Shown: positions 53,379-62,064 of the stretch, piece after piece
Numbering within the stretch: the stretch's first letter is position 1
Layout: the number at the start of each line of letters is the position of its first letter
NCBI RefSeq assembly: GCF_006542765.1
Contig: NZ_SKCD01000011.1
Coordinates: 496,001 to 560,000, forward strand
DNA length: 64,000 nt
Origin: Paenibacillus luteus
Lineage (GTDB): Bacteria; Bacillota; Bacilli; Paenibacillales; Paenibacillaceae
Direction: 5' to 3'
Notes under the pieces: generated by a model
What the model saw: only the letters and a program-made list of their open reading frames with translations
The model's database searches: none
What the model was told of the DNA's origin: nothing
Made by a program: the position numbers and the translations under genes

Positions 53379-53807
53379 CTAATAATTGCCCAGTGATACA
53401 CCTGAAGTGATGGCATAAGATGAGTTCAGCACTACTTTGTACAACCCTGCAGGCTGGTTATAAGCAAGATGATAATAACCGCCAACCGTCTGACCTGGGT
53501 TTATATTCACATGGTTGCTTCCTACATATACATCGCCAGTTGCGGTTACCCGGTATAAGTCAAAATACATGGACGTGTAATTGGTGGAGCTTGTGTTAGA
53601 GAATGCACCACCGAGTCTAATGTTACCAGCCTCAAGGTTCGCCGTCCACGAATTGGTGAAAGCGAGCGTGTTCACGTTTAGCGCTGAAAAAGGGGGCTGC
53701 GCGTTATTCTTGGCTGCTGTGTCTCCGCTAGCTGCTGCGTTAGCTGACACTGCTGGGACAAGCAGCAAAAGCAAGGCTAAACCAAAAAGCTTCTTTCTGA
53801 TCCTCAT
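53379..53807 (-). CDS. small secreted protein of unknown function
   Basis: A 142-residue protein with a typical signal peptide (RKKLFGLALLLLLVPAVSANA, read in parts, cleavage after ANA near residue 24). The mature 118 residues are rich in Asn, Thr, Ser and Tyr (TNSWTANLEAGNIRLGG, then FDLYRVTATGDVYVGSN) with alternating beta-strand pattern, like small beta-sandwich exoproteins. I do not recognise a family. It lies on the same strand as the two-component genes but has its own terminator; expression under the neighbouring TCS is plausible. Confidence 0.8.
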   Translation of the reverse strand: MRIRKKLFGLALLLLLVPAVSANAAASGDTAAKNNAQPPFSALNVNTLAFTNSWTANLEAGNIRLGGAFSNTSSTNYTSMYFDLYRVTATGDVYVGSNHVNINPGQTVGGYYHLAYNQPAGLYKVVLNSSYAITSGVSLGNY

Positions 53808-54008
53808 TAATTACACATCCTCTTCCCTTATTCGAGTAATTTATTCCGGCGACCTGCTGATCTTCGATTTGGGAGCCGTCCTCCTCCCATGTGTCCTATG
53901 CCAAGCAAAATCAGGTTATCATCCCTTTTCCCTTCATTCAATATCAATTTCCATATCTCGTAATATCGCACATGATTCCCTTAGGAATGCTACTGTTGCT
54001 CACGACGG

Positions 54009-55382
54009 CTAGGCTGCTGCCTGAATACTTAGAGGAAATAACAGTTTAAAATCAGCTCCGCCTTCTGCACAATTTCGAGCTGATATTATCCCTCCACATC
54101 GCTCTACAATTGCTCTAGATATGGCAAGCCCAAGACCGGTTTCCCCATCCTTGCCCTTCACAAAACGGTGAAACAGATGAGGCAGCAGCTCTTCCGGTAT
54201 GCCCGGCCCGTCATCTTTGATCGTTATTTCAATGCCATGTAAACCAATTCCAGCTTGAATTTGTATGGTGCTGCTGGCATGCCTAACTGCATTCGATACC
54301 ACATTCAGCAGCGCTTGCAGCAGCTTGTCTTGGTCGCCGTAAACCACTAGCTGGCCTCTTCTTTCAGGCATAAAGGTGGTCGTAAGCGCAACTTGATTTT
54401 TCACCAACATGGGATTGATTCGCTCCACCGTCTCTGCAATCAATTCAGGCAGGCTAACCTGGGACGCTGTGAAGTGTTCTTCCTCTCCATCCAGCTTGGC
54501 AAGCAGCGTCATCTCCGTCACGATATTTTTCAATCGACTGCTTTCGCTCATAATAATATCCAGTCCTTTACTCACTTGCTCTCCTTCAAAAATACCGTCG
54601 CGAATTCCTTCTGCGTAACCCGCTATCGACATCAGTGGCGTTTTCAATTCATGCGACGCATTTTGGATAAACTGCCTCTGTATTAAATTAAATCTATTCA
54701 GCTCTCCTGCAAGCTCATACACCGATTTCGCAACATCACCGATCTCTCCATCGGCCTTAATGAGCTTCACCTCCGAGAATCGTCGTCCCTTGACCTTTTT
54801 TAGCTCGACTTGGAGCTTCATCAAAGGTTTAATTAGTTTTCTCGTAATGATGAGGCTAAGCAGAAATGCAAGTACACCACCACCGCATAAAACAATTAGA
54901 AGCCTTCCCAGCAGAGACTGCTCAATCAGCTTTATTTTGCTGATCGGTGTAAGGAGAGTCAACGTTCCGCCTTGTGGAATCGCGCTTGCCGCTGTAATAA
55001 ACTGCGTTCCTACCGTGTTTATAGCAGTGGCCTGAAATCCGGACTGTGGAATGGGTCTGGTTTGCATTTCAATCTGCACAGGCTCAAGCGTACTATACAA
55101 AACATTCTGACTGGCATCGGTTAAAATGGCATCGACACCCACCAGCGACTGCTTCGCCACAGTCGCCATCGCAACCCCAATCACGCTGCTGGATGGCAAA
55201 GCTTTGATTTCACCCACCTCCTGCAAATTTACTGAGATGGACTCACTAAGCTGAATCATGTCTTTTTTCTGAACCTCTATAAAATGATCAAGCAGGACAT
55301 AATGAAAAATTACGGCCGTGAGAGACAGCACCAGTATGAGCAGAAACGCAAACGCCAAATTAATTTGATAAAGAAGCTTCAT
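54009..55382 (-). CDS. sensor histidine kinase (HAMP-HisKA-HATPase)
   Basis: A 457-residue membrane kinase: helix 1 (about 10-32), an outer sensor of about 130 residues, helix 2 (about 168-188), a HAMP-like linker (LIKPLMKLQVELKKVKG), HisKA (FIQNASHELKTPLMSIAGYAE) and HATPase (DKLLQALLNVVSNAVRHA, DDGPGIPEELL, GLGLAISRAI). ATG 55382 has GGAGGGGAG upstream and overlaps the response regulator gene by 23 bp. It responds to an unknown envelope signal and phosphorylates that regulator. It is convergent with no neighbour and lies beside two secreted-protein genes. Confidence 0.95.
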   Translation of the reverse strand: MKLLYQINLAFAFLLILVLSLTAVIFHYVLLDHFIEVQKKDMIQLSESISVNLQEVGEIKALPSSSVIGVAMATVAKQSLVGVDAILTDASQNVLYSTLEPVQIEMQTRPIPQSGFQATAINTVGTQFITAASAIPQGGTLTLLTPISKIKLIEQSLLGRLLIVLCGGGVLAFLLSLIITRKLIKPLMKLQVELKKVKGRRFSEVKLIKADGEIGDVAKSVYELAGELNRFNLIQRQFIQNASHELKTPLMSIAGYAEGIRDGIFEGEQVSKGLDIIMSESSRLKNIVTEMTLLAKLDGEEEHFTASQVSLPELIAETVERINPMLVKNQVALTTTFMPERRGQLVVYGDQDKLLQALLNVVSNAVRHASSTIQIQAGIGLHGIEITIKDDGPGIPEELLPHLFHRFVKGKDGETGLGLAISRAIVERCGGIISARNCAEGGADFKLLFPLSIQAAA

Positions 55383-56091
55383 TCCGCATCTCCCCTCCAT
55401 TCATCCGAAGCCGGTAACCGTGTCCCCATACCGCTTCCACAGGAAGCTCCTCGATTTTTTTGCGCAGCCGCTTCACTAAATGATCCACTGCCCGGTCGCT
55501 TCCAAAATAATCATCACCCCAAATGATGGTCAGCAGCTCATCTCTGGCAAAGGCACGATTAGGCCGTTCGGCAAGCGTCAGAAGCAGCGCGAACTCCTTG
55601 GAGGTCACATCCACTTCTTCTCCGCACCAGAACACACGCCTTTCATCTACTGCAAGCTGAAGCTGGCCCGCTTCAAGCTGTAGTACCGAGGAGGTCTGCT
55701 TGCCTTCTTCTATCGTCCTTAGCCTATACCACCGTTGAAGCTGCCTTTTGACCCGAGCTACCATTTCTCTTGGACTGAAGGGTTTAACCATATAATCATC
55801 GCTGCCAAGCTCCAGTCCTAATATTTTGTCTACCTCGTTATCGCGGGCGGAGATCATCATAATTGGAACCTCCCCGTCGCGGCGAATCCGTCGGCAAAAC
55901 TCATAACCGTCCATACCCGGAAGCATGATATCCAGAATCCACATATCAGGCGGTTCTGTACTGAGCTGCTCCAGTCCCTCCTCTGCATTAGCCAGTGCTA
56001 CTGTACGAAACTGCTCTTTCTTCAAATAAGCCTCGACAAGCTCTCGTATATGTTGATCATCATCGATGATAGCGATCAAATAATGGTTCAT
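55360..56091 (-). CDS. OmpR/PhoB-family response regulator
   Basis: A 243-residue regulator: receiver (IIDDDQHIREL, acceptor Asp in WILDIMLPGMDGYE, KPFSPREMVARV) and a winged-helix domain (DVTSKEFALLLTLAERPNRAF, RAVDHLVKRLRKKIEE, VWGHGYRL). It is divergent from the secreted protein at 56250 and could control it as well as its own operon. The 150-bp gap includes the two opposing promoters, but no direct repeat of the OmpR type stood out. Confidence 0.95.
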   Translation of the reverse strand: MNHYLIAIIDDDQHIRELVEAYLKKEQFRTVALANAEEGLEQLSTEPPDMWILDIMLPGMDGYEFCRRIRRDGEVPIMMISARDNEVDKILGLELGSDDYMVKPFSPREMVARVKRQLQRWYRLRTIEEGKQTSSVLQLEAGQLQLAVDERRVFWCGEEVDVTSKEFALLLTLAERPNRAFARDELLTIIWGDDYFGSDRAVDHLVKRLRKKIEELPVEAVWGHGYRLRMNGGEMRNEASLSN

Positions 56092-56249
56092 TGCACATCC
56101 TCCTATTCTGAATCTCTATTATTATAGCAAGCTAGAGGAGCGATAGGGGCAGTGCCATTGTTTTTCCACAATTCGTCACATGGACTGCCACATTTAAACG
56201 ATACACTAGGTCCTGTAAGACAAACCCAAACCTTGAAGGAGTGTTAACC

Positions 56250-56945
56250 ATGAATTACAAAATGATTTTCAAAAATGTCGCATTGTCCACTTTGCTGCTG
56301 TCAGCTGTAGCTGGCCCTACTGTCTTTGCAGACTCGTCTCTTCCCAAAGCAAAGCTGGAACGCGTAGCTGTTGTCTCTTCCACTCACTTGACCGATCCAA
56401 TTAAGCTAGACGCGGTCACTACAACCGCCGCATTTCAGCTGCTTGATCCGATTAAGCTGGCAGAAACCTATGCGAAAGATACGGTGAAGGAATGGCAGGC
56501 GACTATCGCTGAGTACGATAAACTTCTTTCAAAGCGCTTCGAAGCGATTAGCATCGCGGAAGTTACGGAAGCAGATGTAGTAGTGCCTAGCCTGTCTTTG
56601 GAAAAACAAAACTTAGCTGGTACGGCTCAAATTACGCTTCAAGCAGTACCTTTAACTGAAAAAGAGCTTGCATCCATTAAGGTATTGTCCGTAGATGGTG
56701 AGTCTGCTCAATTAACAAGTGTACCTTTACAAGAGAGCGGAACCTTTGCCGTTGCTAGCATTGCAGCGACTGAATCCGCAATAGAACTCAAGGCTTCTCC
56801 CTTCTTTGAAGGTATGATGGCGCTCGAGAAGGCAGTCGAATCCAAAGACGAAGCCGCCATTAGAGAGACGCTTGCGAAGCAGCTAGAGCTGTACAAGCTG
56901 GAAATTAGCGCATTATCGCAAGACGTGGATAGCGGCAAGGAATAA
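56250..56945 (+). CDS. secreted protein with duplicated DPIKL motif
   Basis: A 231-residue protein with a signal peptide (KNVALSTLLLSAVAG, cleavage near VFA-DSS). The mature N-terminus holds the pentamer DPIKL twice, 21 residues apart (THLTDPIKLDAV and QLLDPIKLAETY). The rest is helical and charged, with a beta-rich middle. There are no Cys residues and no recognised family. ATG 56250 follows AAGGAG. It is the divergent neighbour of the OmpR-type regulator and may be its target. A strong terminator follows. Confidence 0.8.
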   Translation: MNYKMIFKNVALSTLLLSAVAGPTVFADSSLPKAKLERVAVVSSTHLTDPIKLDAVTTTAAFQLLDPIKLAETYAKDTVKEWQATIAEYDKLLSKRFEAISIAEVTEADVVVPSLSLEKQNLAGTAQITLQAVPLTEKELASIKVLSVDGESAQLTSVPLQESGTFAVASIAATESAIELKASPFFEGMMALEKAVESKDEAAIRETLAKQLELYKLEISALSQDVDSGKE

Positions 56946-56963
56946 TGAGCACCTCGAAGTGAT

Positions 56964-57000
56964 AAAGGCAGTCCGCAGCAGATGCGGGCTGCCTTTTTTT
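56964..57000 (+). terminator. rho-independent terminator of the secreted-protein gene
   Basis: AAAGGCAGTCCGCA / TGCGGGCTGCCTTT with a short loop and seven T, starting 18 bp after the stop at 56945. Confidence 0.95.
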
Positions 57001-57123
57001 CATCCAACGCGTTTGCATATGCTAGAAGAACATTTTCTCTTCTTCCTCAAATGTATTTATTTGGATCAAGGGGGAACTCTATCTTAACCGTACCCTACAA
57101 CCAATGAGACCCGAGGTGCAGCA

Positions 57124-58626
57124 ATGTACATACCCACACCTACAAATAATGATCATCTGTTGCACGAATATTTGGAATTAAATCTAAAACAGCTGCATGA
57201 GGAACTCGGCTACAGCCCTGACTTGATCTCGCGTCAATTTCAAGCTGCTTTAGCTAATGGGCGCATTGTTCAAGGAGCAACCGTCTATATGGACGGCTTA
57301 TCAAGCTCAAGCATGATGCTCCAATTTTTATTTGCCGGAAATCATGAAAACGATCCTTCAACCACGTCCGCGGAGCTGCTGGACTATTATCAGGAACGCG
57401 TCATACCCGAAGGCTCCGTGCATAAGCTTGCCTCGTTTGACGAACTGTACGATATGCTGCTTACAGGCAATAGCATCCTGCTGCTGGATGGCTGCAACTA
57501 CGCACTTGCAGTAGGAACGAAGGAATTGAAAGCACGATCGGTAGAAGAGCCGAATGTTCAATCGGTAGTACGAGGACCGCGTGAAGGGTTTACGGAAGTA
57601 TTAGGCTGGAACACGGCTATGATTCGCAGAAAAATCAACAGTCGTCATCTCTGGTTCGAGACACTTAAATTAGGGAGCGTTACCCAAACCAAGGTTGCGA
57701 TTATTTATATTGATAATCTTGTCTCGGAAAGTGTTCTCGAGCTGGTCAGGGAAAGGCTGCGGAAAATCAATATCGATGGAATACTGGAGAGCAATTATAT
57801 AGAAGAGCAAATTCAGGACAAAATCTACACGCCCTTCCCTACGATCTTCAACTCAGAGAGGCCGGATGTTGTCGCAGCAGGTTTATTAGAAGGAAGAGTG
57901 GCCATTATGGTCGACGGGACACCTTTTGCTTTATTGGTTCCAGCATTGTTTACGCAGTTTTTCCAATCCAGCGAAGATTATTACGAAAGGGCGGATTTCA
58001 GTACGCTAATCCGCTTGCTCCGTTTCTTCTCGTTTATTTTGGCGACGATTACCCCTTCTTTTTACATAGCGATTACAACGTTCCATCAAGAAATGCTGCC
58101 GACGACCCTGCTTTACAATCTGGCAGCCCAGCGGGAAGGGGTCCCCTTCCCTGCCTTTGTAGAAGCGTTAATCATGGAGATAACCTTTGAAATTTTGCGT
58201 GAAGCGAGCGTACGCATGCCTAAAACGATAGGACAATCCATATCTATCGTCGGAACACTCGTTGTCGGACAGGCAGCGGTGGAAGCTGGTCTGGTAAGTG
58301 CCGCCATGGTCATAGTAGTTTCGATTACGGCCATTTCCAATTTTGTTCTGCCTGCATTCAATTTAGGCATCGCGGCTCGAATCATCCGTTTCCTGTTGAT
58401 GATACTGGCGGCATCCTTCGGATTATATGGTGTGTTTATAGGCGTCATTGCGATTATATTTCATCTATGCAGCCTTACGTCGTTTGGCGTTTCTTATATG
58501 GCTCCGCTCGCGCCATTCAACCTTTCTGATCAGAAGGATACGCTATTTCGCGTTCCCTTCACTTCAATGATGACACGTCCAAAAAGCCTTAACCCCAAAA
58601 GGTTAGTGAGGCAAAAAAAACCATGA
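57124..58626 (+). CDS. spore germination receptor A subunit, second operon
   Basis: A 500-residue A-type subunit: soluble half (TVYMDGLSSSSMMLQFLFAG, then VVRGPREGFTEVLGWNTAMIRRKI) and a membrane half with about five helices (ATITPSFYIAITTFHQEMLPTTLL, then EITFEILREASVRMPKTIGQS). It is homologous along its length to the first A subunit at 41383-42903, including the VVRGPREGFTE block. Start ATG follows GAGGTG. It overlaps the C gene by ATGA (or adjoins it, depending on which of two adjacent ATGs is used). Confidence 0.95.
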   Translation: MYIPTPTNNDHLLHEYLELNLKQLHEELGYSPDLISRQFQAALANGRIVQGATVYMDGLSSSSMMLQFLFAGNHENDPSTTSAELLDYYQERVIPEGSVHKLASFDELYDMLLTGNSILLLDGCNYALAVGTKELKARSVEEPNVQSVVRGPREGFTEVLGWNTAMIRRKINSRHLWFETLKLGSVTQTKVAIIYIDNLVSESVLELVRERLRKINIDGILESNYIEEQIQDKIYTPFPTIFNSERPDVVAAGLLEGRVAIMVDGTPFALLVPALFTQFFQSSEDYYERADFSTLIRLLRFFSFILATITPSFYIAITTFHQEMLPTTLLYNLAAQREGVPFPAFVEALIMEITFEILREASVRMPKTIGQSISIVGTLVVGQAAVEAGLVSAAMVIVVSITAISNFVLPAFNLGIAARIIRFLLMILAASFGLYGVFIGVIAIIFHLCSLTSFGVSYMAPLAPFNLSDQKDTLFRVPFTSMMTRPKSLNPKRLVRQKKP

Positions 58627-59843
58627 TGCGAATCATTTCCTTCATCAGGCCCACACTAGTCACTCTTGTCCTGCTGTTCTTAGCGTTGTACCTATCCGCT
58701 TGCTGGAGCAGGCATGAGCTGAACGAGCTGAGCATCGTCGTAGGATTGGGCATCGACAAGAAAGGCGACCGATACAATGTAACCGCACAAATCGTCAATC
58801 CAAGTCAGGTTAGCAGCAAACAGGGAACCAGCAGCAACTTCAGCCCCGTCATCTCCTACGAAGCCACCGGGATCTCGATCCCTGAAGCCTTGAGCAGAAT
58901 GACCGCGAAGGTGGCTAGGCAGCTATATTTTTCCCACTTGCGCATCTTAATTGTTGGCGAGGAGGTTGCACGCAGCGGAATCAGCAAGCCATTAGATTTT
59001 ATTGCTAGAAACCGTCAAATGCGAACCGACTTCTATCTAGTTGTCGCTAAAGGAACGTCGGCAGGAAAAATATTAAACATGTACAGCCCGATGGACCCCA
59101 TTCCAGCTAACAACTTGTTCACCAAACTCGAAACCTCAGATAAACTATGGGCGGCAACGGGAAAAATTACACTAGACAAATTAATTCAGGATTTATCCCG
59201 GCAAGGAAAAGGCCCTGCCCTTACTGCTCTGGAGATTGTAGGAAATCCTACAAAAGGCGACAGTGTCTCAAGCGCTCATATCATTGACCCCGTTGTCATC
59301 CTAAAGTATGCGGGCATGGTTGCCTTTAAGTATGACAAAATGGCTGGCTGGTTAAATGAGAATGACACCAAAGTACTCAATTACATTCAGAATAGCATTG
59401 TACAATCAACCGGAACCCTCTCGTGTCCGAACAGCGAGGGAACTGTGAGCCTTCAGGTCGTTCATTCCCATGCAAAGATTCACGTCAACACAAAAGGAGA
59501 ACTGCCGGAATTTGAGCTCACTTTGAAAACAGAGCAGGACGTTACGGACATTAGCTGTGAATTAGACATCAGCAAACCAGAAACCCTTGTTATGCTAAAC
59601 CAACTGGCAGACAAGAAATTGGAGAGCATGCTAGAGAATACACTGCATAAATTTCAAAAACAGGTGAAAACCGATATTTTTGGATTTGGCGACGAGCTTC
59701 ACCGTTCCGATCCCAAAAAGTGGCATAGCATTAAGGATTGGGATCAGACATTCGAAAAGGTGAAAATTAACGTACACTCTATCTGTACGATCAAAAGAAT
59801 CGGCACAACGATTCAGTCCGTAAGCAAAGAGACTAAAAAGTAG
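58623..59843 (+). CDS. spore germination receptor C subunit (Ger(x)C lipoprotein), second operon
   Basis: A 406-residue lipoprotein. A signal with lipobox LSAC (LYLSACWSRHELNELSIVVG) is followed by Ger(x)C domains (ARQLYFSHLRILIVGEEVA, IARNRQMRTDFYLVVAKG) and the C-terminal FEKVKINVHSICTIKRIG. The N-terminal basic and hydrophobic stretch is long. It lies between A and a small D gene, starting inside the A stop codon (ATGA). Confidence 0.93.
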   Translation: MMRIISFIRPTLVTLVLLFLALYLSACWSRHELNELSIVVGLGIDKKGDRYNVTAQIVNPSQVSSKQGTSSNFSPVISYEATGISIPEALSRMTAKVARQLYFSHLRILIVGEEVARSGISKPLDFIARNRQMRTDFYLVVAKGTSAGKILNMYSPMDPIPANNLFTKLETSDKLWAATGKITLDKLIQDLSRQGKGPALTALEIVGNPTKGDSVSSAHIIDPVVILKYAGMVAFKYDKMAGWLNENDTKVLNYIQNSIVQSTGTLSCPNSEGTVSLQVVHSHAKIHVNTKGELPEFELTLKTEQDVTDISCELDISKPETLVMLNQLADKKLESMLENTLHKFQKQVKTDIFGFGDELHRSDPKKWHSIKDWDQTFEKVKINVHSICTIKRIGTTIQSVSKETKK

Positions 59844-59855
59844 GAGGACGCTGCC

Positions 59856-60089
59856 ATGTGGCTGTGGGTGGGAATCATCGGGGCTTGGGGCTGGGTATGC
59901 GCGGTTGACGTGCCTCCTCTGCTTCGTGAACACAAAATAAAGGAGCTTATGCTGGTTTCCCTGATCATGATTGTAATGACCGCTGGAAGCATGACTTATA
60001 TTTATATGAGCAGGCCACCTAACCCATTGGTTTGGCTAGGAAAATGGATTTCACCTTACGCACGGGCACTCTATTCGCTTATGTCCTGA
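59856..60089 (+). CDS. small two-helix germinant-receptor D subunit
   Basis: A 77-residue membrane protein with two hydrophobic helices (WVGIIGAWGWVCAVDVPP and LMLVSLIMIVMTAGSMTYIYM) and a short polar end. Small D subunits of this shape are known in some ger operons, where they modulate germination. It has its own TAGGAGG Shine-Dalgarno and lies 12 bp after the C gene and 13 bp before the B gene. The first ger operon of the window has no such gene. Confidence 0.8.
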   Translation: MWLWVGIIGAWGWVCAVDVPPLLREHKIKELMLVSLIMIVMTAGSMTYIYMSRPPNPLVWLGKWISPYARALYSLMS

Positions 60090-60102
60090 AAGGAATAATG
60101 TT

Positions 60103-61230
60103 ATGGTAAATAAAGATATGCTTAGCGTTCGTACGTTTTCAATTTTGGTTATTTTTTTCACCATTGGAACATCTATCCTCATTACACCAGCCGGACTCGC
60201 TCTAGAAGCTAATCAAGACGGCTGGCTGGCTGCCCTATTAGGCGTGGGGTTAAATGGTCTGATGGTCCTCATTTACATCCTGCTTGGCAAGCGACATAAC
60301 GATAAAACGCTTGTTGAGATGTGCCATGCGGCTTTCGGCAAATGGGCAGGAAATGTCTTAGGGATTTGTTTTGTCTTGTTCTTCTACTTGCTGGCAGCGC
60401 TTATGGTCGGAGATCTCGGTTATTTTTTGACGACGCAAAATTTACCCGAAACGCCTATTGAAGTGCTGCAAATATTGTTTGTTATCATTATTGTTTTTGC
60501 CGTCCGGGCCGGGCTGGTCGTTTATTCACGAGCCGCGCAAATTTTTTTTCCGATTTTAATTTGCTTTTTCGGCTTGCTGATCCTTCCTATATTGCCAAAA
60601 ATAAATATTAATAATTTTGAACCGATGCTGGAATATGGCTTTATGCCGATCGTTAAGGCAGGTTTCTCCTTCTCTGGTTTGCAAGAAATGGTCGTTCTGC
60701 TCATGCTGTATCCTTACGTAAAGAAACCAGCATCGAGCAACGGAGGTTTTATGGGAGGCGTTTTAGTTGGCGGAATTGTCTTAATTGTTACTTCAATGGG
60801 ATGCATTGGCGTTATGGGCGCCAGCGTGACTTCCAATCAATTGTTTCCTGCCTACGTACTGGCCAAAAATATTAGTATTGGTCATTTTCTAGAGCGAATT
60901 GAAGGCTTAATGATTTTCATATGGATCATGTCCATTGTCATGAAAATCGTCATTACGCTGGACGCTTCCGTTATCGGATTGGGCCAACTTTTGAAATTAA
61001 AGGATACAAAACCATTTATCATTCCATTAGGTTTTGGCATAGTCGTTCTTGCTTTGCTTTGTTACCCGAATACGATATTTATCCAAGATTTCCTGTCCAA
61101 GAACTGGGCGCCGTTCGCTTCTATTTTTACGCTGTTCTTGCCTATGCTGCTCCTTGTTGTGCTCCTTCTCCAGAAGAAGAAAGTAGACGAAAATCCTATC
61201 AGCGCTTCTACAGAAAAGCAAAAGGTATAA
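60103..61230 (+). CDS. spore germination receptor B subunit, second operon
   Basis: A 375-residue permease-like germinant binding subunit with about ten helices: SVRTFSILVIFFTIGTSILIT, GLALEANQDGWLAALLGVGL, the NLPETPIEVLQILFVIIIVF block and EYGFMPIVKAGFSFSGLQE. It is related to the first B subunit but differs in the presumed ligand region. Start is ATG 60103 with AAAGGA. It is the last gene of the A-C-D-B operon; a hairpin at 61236-61258 follows. Confidence 0.93.
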   Translation: MVNKDMLSVRTFSILVIFFTIGTSILITPAGLALEANQDGWLAALLGVGLNGLMVLIYILLGKRHNDKTLVEMCHAAFGKWAGNVLGICFVLFFYLLAALMVGDLGYFLTTQNLPETPIEVLQILFVIIIVFAVRAGLVVYSRAAQIFFPILICFFGLLILPILPKININNFEPMLEYGFMPIVKAGFSFSGLQEMVVLLMLYPYVKKPASSNGGFMGGVLVGGIVLIVTSMGCIGVMGASVTSNQLFPAYVLAKNISIGHFLERIEGLMIFIWIMSIVMKIVITLDASVIGLGQLLKLKDTKPFIIPLGFGIVVLALLCYPNTIFIQDFLSKNWAPFASIFTLFLPMLLLVVLLLQKKKVDENPISASTEKQKV

Positions 61231-61235
61231 AAAAT

Positions 61236-61258
61236 CCCTATGCCAAGCGGCACAGGGC
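61236..61258. terminator. hairpin terminator between the convergent ger and YHFT-motif genes
   Basis: Arms CCCT(A)TGCC / GGCA(C)AGGG around AAGC. On the minus strand it is followed by ATTTTTT and all pairs form if a GU is allowed, so it probably serves the gene at 61263. On the plus strand CTTTATC follows, weaker. Confidence 0.75.
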
Positions 61259-61262
61259 TTTA

Positions 61263-61964
61263 TCATTTTGTTGAATTGTGCATTTCCATCAAATCATCCA
61301 ATGGAGCTGCATATTCCCTCCATCTCGGCGGAACATCTAGCTCATCGGCAATGTAGATAGCCCTCAAATAACGAGTGATAAAGCTTACTCGGTCTTCGAT
61401 CAACACTTCGTGAATTTCAGATACTTGCTCCGGAACAAGTCGGTTCGACACTTTCTTGAATTGCGCCAAGGGCAAAAACATCACTGGACTTTTCTTATAG
61501 CTGCACAGATGCGGGAAACGCGGTGAGCTCCCCGAATCATATTTTGACAATTTGACAGTTGCTTGGCATGCCGTCATAAGCGAATAAGCATCGAATGCCA
61601 GAACGGCAAAAGATTCATTCGGTTCCCTGCGCCTATAGGTATCTAACATTTTTCGGCAATCCTTCAAGGTAGGCCAGAGAAAGACATGCCGATCCAGGCA
61701 AGCACGAAACGCTTGTTGCGTGGTCGATTCATCTATCATCACATCCGGGATTTTCAGATGGGCGTTTATGGTTAGGCTGTATTCAGCATAATTCAACGTC
61801 ATGGCCTTTTGCCGACGTTCCACGGTAGGCTGCCCCTGCAAATGCTGGCTTGAAAATAGCGAATCATAGTTAGCCATCATCGGCAAATTGCTAGCTCTTG
61901 TAAAATGGTACAACGATTTTCGCGTGTTTGATTTCGTTATGACTGCTGCCACCGTATCGTACAT
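61263..61964 (-). CDS. uncharacterised YHFT-motif protein (DUF7002-like)
   Basis: A 233-residue protein whose N-terminal region KSLYHFTRASNLPMMANYDS resembles the (L)YHFT-N-L opening of DUF7002 and, more distantly, of ADP-ribosyltransferase-like folds (DarT, KptA). The middle has HLKIPDVMIDESTTQQAF and DRHVFLWPTLKDCRKMLD, and the end DELDVPPRWREYAAP. No signal peptide or membrane helix exists. The function is not known. Start ATG 61964 has AGAGGAG. No toxin or antitoxin partner is adjacent. The DarT-like resemblance is limited to one short motif. Confidence 0.65.
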   Translation of the reverse strand: MYDTVAAVITKSNTRKSLYHFTRASNLPMMANYDSLFSSQHLQGQPTVERRQKAMTLNYAEYSLTINAHLKIPDVMIDESTTQQAFRACLDRHVFLWPTLKDCRKMLDTYRRREPNESFAVLAFDAYSLMTACQATVKLSKYDSGSSPRFPHLCSYKKSPVMFLPLAQFKKVSNRLVPEQVSEIHEVLIEDRVSFITRYLRAIYIADELDVPPRWREYAAPLDDLMEMHNSTK

Positions 61965-62064
61965 CTAACTTCTCCTCTTTCTCATGCCCCTCGTTGCAGG
62001 CTAGATGACGGATTTATTCAGCTACAATCATGCCCATCTGTCCTGATAGTCATACCGAAAAGTA

